Under the pieces are notes generated by a model. The model made no database searches, was not told the origin of the DNA, and saw only the letters and a program-made list of their open reading frames with translations. From Megalonaias nervosa (taxonomy: Eukaryota; Mollusca; Bivalvia; Unionida; Unionidae), in the NCBI GenBank assembly GCA_016617855.1, contig JAECUM010001735.1, forward strand, positions 124,001 to 188,000: DNA of 64,000 nucleotides, given 5' to 3'. Shown in pieces: positions 58,210 through 64,000 of this stretch (its first letter is position 1; every line of letters starts with the position of its first letter). The translations under genes were made by a program, and so were the position numbers.

Positions 58210-58790
58210 TGAAGTCTAATTTTCTTACACCCACCAGAAGGTGGAGTGTATTATATCATGTTGTCCGACACCAAGTTTCATTTATTCACAATAACTGGAG
58301 TACCCCATCATCTACAGTTACCAAACTTTTTGGATCACATGCACTTGGGGTAAGGAAGAAGTTTATAAATTTTTAGAGTCAGCAGGACAAAGGCCTATTT
58401 ATACTGGGGTAAAAAGGTAAGAGGTCAATTACTTTTTGAAGAATAAAAATGGTTTCAGCACAGTAATATTTGTTCCATAGACTTGGACCAAACTTTGTGG
58501 ATGGCTTGTACTTAGTTTAAGGAAGAAGCCTGTCAATTTGGAATCAAAAGGTCAATGACCAGGGTCACTGTGACAGATAAAAATGTTTTCCATACAATAA
58601 CATTAGTTCTAAACCATAGACCTGGATCAAATTATTTTGCATGGCATACACTTTGTGTAAGGAAGAAACCTATAGATTGTGTGGTCAAAATGGTGAAGGT
58701 CAGAAGAAAAGTGGTATGTGCACAAAACTTGTCTGCACTGAGGACTAATAAGAATTGGATGGGTGTATAATGTGCCATTCGTCACATTCC
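58210..58790 (+). repeat. Family B-type array starting with a hairpin
   Basis: Starts with TTACACCCACC-AGAA-GGTGGAGTGTATTA, a short stem-loop like that ending the array at 6,641-7,115. About four units follow, with GACCAAACTTTGTGGATGGC, TTGTACTTAGTTTAAGGAAG, GTCAAT(G)AC(C/T), and AAAAATG(G/T)TTTC blocks, and it ends near TAAGAATTGGATGGGTGTAT. A stem-loop at the array edge recurs in the family, here in opposite polarity. Confidence 0.7.
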
Positions 58791-59214
58791 TGTTTAAACC
58801 AACAATCAAATCCTGAATCATAGTAATGTTTGATATTAGGGAATATATTGAAATAGGCTCTCTATTTGGAAATTGTACAATGCTGTCATCAGCCACAATG
58901 GGTGGTGGCTATAGGACAGCTAAGCCATACCAGTTTTCTTCCAAAAATTTAAAAACTTTAATAATAAAAGAAATTAATAAAGTAAAAATGTGTGTTACCT
59001 TTCATTGAATTTAACCATGGACTAACATAATGCAAACAAAAGAAAATTAAGCAGAAGTGACCTCCAGTCAGTTGGGCTTTATGTAAGTAATGAATATTTT
59101 AAAAATTCCTGAAAATAAGGGATCAGAATGTTCACATTACTCATTTACTAATCATATTTTTTGTCATTTTTAGTTAATAATGAGAAACCTGATCAAGCAA
59201 ATTAATTTCCTAAG
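58791..59214. other. ST7 intron 1
   Basis: No recognised feature. Confidence 0.4.
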
Positions 59215-59340
59215 GGCCATTCTGGTCAGGTTTGTCTGGGTCAGCTGCCTTAGTGTATTCATGGGCAAGGCACTTTATTCCATTTGCCTCTACAGTAAAT
59301 AACCTACTCATGTTGTTTTGCTTTAAAACACTAAACCATT
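59215..59340 (+). mobile_element. SINE body fragment
   Basis: Contains ATTCATGGGCAAGGCACTTT and AAATAACCTACTCATGTTGT. These match the body of the SINE-like repeat at 1,706-1,870 (CCATGGGCAAGGCACATTAT, AAATAACCTACCCGAC). No clear tRNA head remains. Confidence 0.5.
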
Positions 59341-59465
59341 GTTGTGATGTCAACTAATTTTAATAGCAGTTTTATCTCCATATAAAATAAGAATGTTTTT
59401 TTACAGAATATAAATACTTTGTCATCTGAACTGATACATGTATTGCATATACACTACTCACTTGC

Positions 59466-59642
59466 GAGTCCAACTGCAAACAGCATAGATCCTCCTCAGG
59501 AATTACATAATGCACTGATTGATCAGGGTCTATGTTTGTTAGTTCTATTGATTACTCCTAACAAGCTGCATGCATGAAGATAAGATCTACTGCTGCAATA
59601 TGCTACAGCAGATCAGGGTCTTTGCAGTCTGCAGTTGGACTC
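59466..59642. mobile_element. Small MITE, copy 2
   Basis: Termini GAGTCCAACTGCAAAC and the inverted GAGTCCAACTGCAGAC match at 15 of 16 positions. The interior matches 50,653-50,824. No coding capacity. About 177 bp. Confidence 0.8.
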
Positions 59643-59869
59643 AATTTATAAGGACGTATACATGGCAACTACTTTGATTACAGTATGCACTTTGGATATT
59701 GGGCTTTCTGTGCACAAGTCTGAAAGTCATTATTTAAATGGATAAATATTAACTTTGATGTGGAACATTTATGCACAAAAACAAAGCTATCTTCAGAGTA
59801 AACAAGAATCTTTGAAAGGACCATAAAGAATATTTTTGAGCTATAACAAGATCTTCCATATAGCAACAG

Positions 59870-61380
59870 TGTTCACCATTTCGGATGTAAGACTGGCACT
59901 AATTTCATTTCTGACCAACTCAAGAGCATAAAAAGTCTTCTGGTGAAAACCCACACGTTGATACGATCATCCATCCACTGAGGAAGATCTTCAAGGTAAC
60001 CATCATCATGACTACATTGGATGTAAGATTGGCTCTTGTTGGTTCTGCTGGTAATAGACCAGAAGAGCTTATGGGATGGGCTATTCTTCATTGTCCATTT
60101 TCTGTCCATGAGCACAAGTTTATTATCACTACTACTCCAAAATTACTTGAGGATTGCCATCAGATTTTATACACATATCCATTCCATGGTCTACTTGGTC
60201 TTAAATGAAAATGTTGCCACTTGGACAACCACAGTGGCCACCTTGAAAATCATGTTATTGCTACTTCTCTTGAACGGATGTTCATGTTAAAACGGGGTTT
60301 TCATTTAAATACTTCTTCTGATGTCTACTTGATCCTAAATGAAAATGATCTTGATCTTGTCTTCTCCTGCTGAAAGAAAATTTATATTGCCAGGGAGTTC
60401 TCACCAGAAGACTTCTTATGATGCCTGTTTGGTCTAAACGAAAATGGTGCTGATCAAATCTCCAGTATGGCCACTACAATGACCTTCTTGAGAAACTTTG
60501 TTGTTGCTAATACTCCTGAATGTAAAGTAATATTGTAATTAGGTGTTTGCCAGATGACTTCTTATGATGCATATAGTTGGTCCAAAATGAAAATGGTTTC
60601 AATCTGATGTCCAATATCTTGAAAATATCACTTCTCCTTCTGAATGGATGGTTGTATCAATACAGGTTTTTACTTAAAAAACTTATTATTATATCTGGGT
60701 GGTCCTAATGGTGCCATTCAGACATTCAGTATGATTGCCACAGTTACCATCTTTAAAATCTTATTTTCACTATTTCTTCTAAATTATGATTATCATCATG
60801 TGGGTTTTCACCAAAAAACTTTTTTTGATGTCTAGTTGGTCATAAATAAAAATGGTGCTGATCTGACTTCCAATATGGCTGCCATAATGGCTGGCTTGAA
60901 TATTTATCACTGCTTCCCTTAGATGGCAGGTGATATCAACATTGTGATTTCACCAAAAGACTTACGATGTCTTGTTTGTACTAAGTGAAAATGGTGCCAA
61001 TCTGACTCTATGCTTAGGAGAAGCAACAATAACAAGATTTTTTAGATGGATGCAATGATAACCATATTGGATGTTGACACCATTTTATTTCAGACCAATT
61101 CGTATAAAGGCTTTTGGTGAGCATTTCATGTATGCATGTCCATCCACCCAGGACAAGTAATAAGATATTTAAGATGGCTACTGTTGTGGCCGTATTGGAT
61201 GTCCAAGCAGCAACCATTTTTATTTAGGACCATCAAGTGCTTGTGATTAATTTGTGTGTAAAGTTTCATTGCAATTTTTGAAGTAATTTACAAAGAGTAG
61301 TGATAATAAATGGACAGACAGACAGTTGGATGACAGATTACAGACCATCCCACAAAATTTTCTATGATCAGTAGAGATTA
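59870..61380. repeat. Family A arrays in plus/minus/plus arrangement
   Basis: 59,870-60,070 carries plus-orientation monomers (CATAAAAAGTCTTCTGGTGA). 60,180-60,900 carries minus-orientation monomers (for example TCACCAGAAGACTTCTTATG near 60,402 and TTCACCAAAAAACTTTTTTT near 60,809). 60,950-61,380 is again plus and ends with TTTCATTGCAATTTTTGAAG, ATGGACAGACAGACAGTTGG and the ATGATCAGTAGAGATT tail. Two arrays or a rearranged one are possible. Confidence 0.75.
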
Positions 61381-64000
61381 GAGGAACTGGAAAGAAGAAT
61401 AAAAATAATACTTCCTGCTCATTATATATTGGTTATATATGTGTAAGTATCAAAGGATGGTCCTATGTCAGATTTGGAGCCATTACTTGATGGAACTCAG
61501 GTGAAGGATCAAATTGGTTCTTGATTTTTACTTTTCTTTCTTCCTTTCTTTCATTTATGTTAAAGTTTATTTTCTTTAAATATTATAAAAACCCATTAAG
61601 CAAAGATTCAATGAATTAGAAAACAGATCCTACACTTAGCAGATTACAACATTCTCACTTACTGCCACAGTTTTTCAAGAGAGCCTTAAGTCAGATTGTT
61701 TCTTCCCGATTGCTGCAGTATCCTGATTCACTTTTTTTGCTGGCGATGGGCCAGTTACATCAAATCGGAAATATGTATACAGTTTCTTGTTATGGTTATT
61801 TTTATTGCATTATTAAATGTTTTTGCACAAAGATTGCTTGTTTATATTTATTTAATACCAAATAAAACATTACTGTCAAAACTAAGTCTTCCACACAGGT
61901 TTTATTTATGAAGCCCATGATTAAAGATTAAATGGCACCAGACTTCACAAAATGCTCAAATTGTTACACATTTTGCATGGCAGGAGACAATAAGGTGACT
62001 GATTTCTTTTTATTCATGATGACAAAGTTGACTTCTCCTTACATACTCATCATCATCTGAATAAGGCAGTGATTTGTGTTTTTTAGCTCTGTGCATACTT
62101 TATTTTACATCTAGATTGCAGTAGAGAAAATCATATAAAATCAGAGTATTTTATGGTGATACTTGCCACATAAGAATTTGTGTTAATGTTTTATATACTA
62201 GAAATTTCATAGAAAATGCTTCTAAAATGTTAAAGTTATGAAGTATTTGTTTGTACAAGACAGGAGTCAGCATCCTATGCCATGCGCGCCAATGATGGCA
62301 CACCAGGCTTTGGAAAGGCATATGGTACGAATTGTAGTTTTGTACTGTATTGCATATACAAAAAACAATATTTAATGGGATGCATGTGACATGGCACACA
62401 ACACACTACAATTGAGTGGACCTGGCACAGCAGTTCTAAAAGGTTGCTGATGCCTGGTATGATATTTAGCGGCAGCCACTTAGGTGACAGACATTCAGCC
62501 TGAATGTTCCACAAGCTTCCAGTGCACCTGTAAATCACATGATGCCTCACACATTTGCCAGCAATAGTATTTGTTGGAGATAAATAGCAGGTATAGTAGG
62601 CACACCTATGAGTTTAAATGACATACACCTTTACATTAATTTGCATTCATGGTTACATATTTGCAAGAGCAGCACAGAATTTTCTCTAAATGTCTATGTC
62701 TTATTCATGGCTACAGTCATAAATGTGTTTACCTTAATTTGCATTCTACCATGACCACTAATGAGATTGAGTTAAAAAGAGCTACATATAAATTTTCTCT
62801 TGATCATCAGAAAATGAAAAGATTACAGACATCTGCTTCTGGTTTAATATCTGGCAGTTGAAGTGATTAATAACAGATATTGCAGTGCAGCTGCACCTGT
62901 GGCATCTGCAGATTTGTGGGGAGTCCATTATTCTCAAGTTAAGAATACTGGAGATTGGTTTCTTTGCAATAAATTCAGACACTACTGCTGAAGGAAGTAA
63001 CATAATCAGTTTTTAATTACCTGAAAGATGTTACAGGATGTAGCACTGCTCACCCAATGTTGTTGAATTTTAAGTTATTTTACAACAGGGTTTTATCTTA
63101 ATTGAGGATAGTCCATATAAGTTTCTCCTTGAAAAATGAGAGTCCAAAATAAAACCTTTGTGGGACTTCCCCATTTTTGTCTTGCCTGCAACTGATGTAG
63201 AAGCTGAATCATGAGTGCCACAATGTCAGTGAATGTTTTCATCTTTCCCTCAATCCATCGATCTTGAGGGTTTCATCCTGGGGTGGGTGGGTTTGCACAG
63301 ATTTTTAAAGGGTCTTAACAACACAACAGCTTTGTTTGTTACAGGTTAGGACATACTGCACATTTTTTGGTGTTCATGAGCTTCAGTTGTCACAAATTTG
63401 TGGTTTTCTAGTAACCCCTAAAATCCATGAAAATGTCTTCATCTTGAAAAATAGCTATTTGTCAAAAATAGTTCATAAGAGGTTAAATAGGGTGAAAACT
63501 TTTATAGCTGTTGTCGATTAATTTTGTGTACTCAGTAAATTAAAAATCCTCTGCTCCACTGCAGTTTACTCTGATATTTCTGGAATTAGGCACTGAAATT
63601 AGTGAAAAGTTTGATTGCCCAAAATTACTAACTGTATTACCTCCCTTTGACTTAGTTACAGTTTGGTGTTGTCTGTCATGCTATTCTAGAACATGGCAAA
63701 TATATATTACAGCAGAAATGTATTGATGAATTGTCATTTGAAGTGAAAATAATGGTTTTTGAAGTCAGAACTTGTGATTAAAAAATATAGAATAGGTGCA
63801 ATTGTTTCTTTTTTAAAAATTTCTTGAGAAAGAAAAAATACTGTCCAAGGTTGAACTTTCATTAAGAGTTTTGCTGGTCCCATACCTGCCATGTCAGGGG
63901 GTGTCACATCAGAAGATGATTTTCGACTCCCAATACCCCTGACAGGACTCTGTATAAACAGTAAACAGTAAACAGTCAGGGATCACATAGCTTCCTGCAT
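61381..64000. other. ST7 intron 1, right end of the window
   Basis: No exon, RNA gene or repeat family recognised. The ORFs of up to about 90 codons (for example on the minus strand at 62,151-62,550) have no recognisable domains, and ST7 exon 2 was not found here. TAAACAGTAAACAGTAAACA near 63,955-63,975 is a short tandem repeat. Confidence 0.45.

Overview
The window is AT-rich metazoan nuclear DNA with spliced genes, long introns and many decayed transposable elements. The repeat content points to a lophotrochozoan, most likely a bivalve mollusc. It includes tandem-monomer elements ending in GACAGACAGAC-type tails, tRNA-derived SINEs, and DIRS, Polinton, hAT, pogo and L1-like remnants. This placement is an inference from repeat style and from an invertebrate-like ST7 exon. 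No rRNA, stand-alone tRNA, CRISPR array or prokaryotic feature was seen.

Two protein-coding genes can be supported. (1) On the minus strand, from about 25.5 kb down to 2.1 kb, five exons form one phase-consistent reading frame. It encodes an FG-repeat protein, with a 574-codon FG/Q/S/T-rich exon followed by small exons carrying GLFGK motifs, acidic patches, psi-K-x-E motifs and a basic NLS-like end. A GANP/MCM3AP-type (TREX-2) or other FG-nucleoporin N-terminus is the best guess. Both gene ends are missing: no 5' exon was recognised upstream of 25,538, and the frame continues past 2,077 out of the window. (2) On the plus strand, exon 1 of ST7 (suppressor of tumorigenicity 7, a multi-pass membrane protein) lies at 40,800-40,950. 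Everything to its right is ST7 intron 1, at least 23 kb, because exon 2 was not found. The two genes point away from each other, with about 15 kb between their nearest recognised exons.

Introns of the FG gene (1-23.8 kb) hold several elements in order: a tandem-monomer array (family A), a SINE-like repeat, a roughly 76-bp minisatellite with higher-order periodicity, a pogo/Tigger remnant with an internal tandem duplication, family B arrays, a hAT element with both ends and a 5-bp direct repeat, a 0.9-kb TIR element, a second SINE, and a decayed Polinton-type DNA polymerase B.

The intergenic part (25.5-40.8 kb) holds a decayed DIRS element (RNase H and tyrosine recombinase), a triplicated 0.6-0.8-kb repeat with one inverted copy, a SINE, a polypyrimidine tract, a 1,329-bp non-autonomous Tigger-like element with TA target duplication, and a fold-back repeat. 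ST7 intron 1 (40.95-64 kb) holds two SINEs, a DIRS gag-like remnant, a paralogous duplication of about 0.9 kb, an unrecognised coding-like tract, an L1-like LINE 3' fragment, a long hairpin, two related small MITEs, and further family A and B arrays. None of the element ORFs appears intact.
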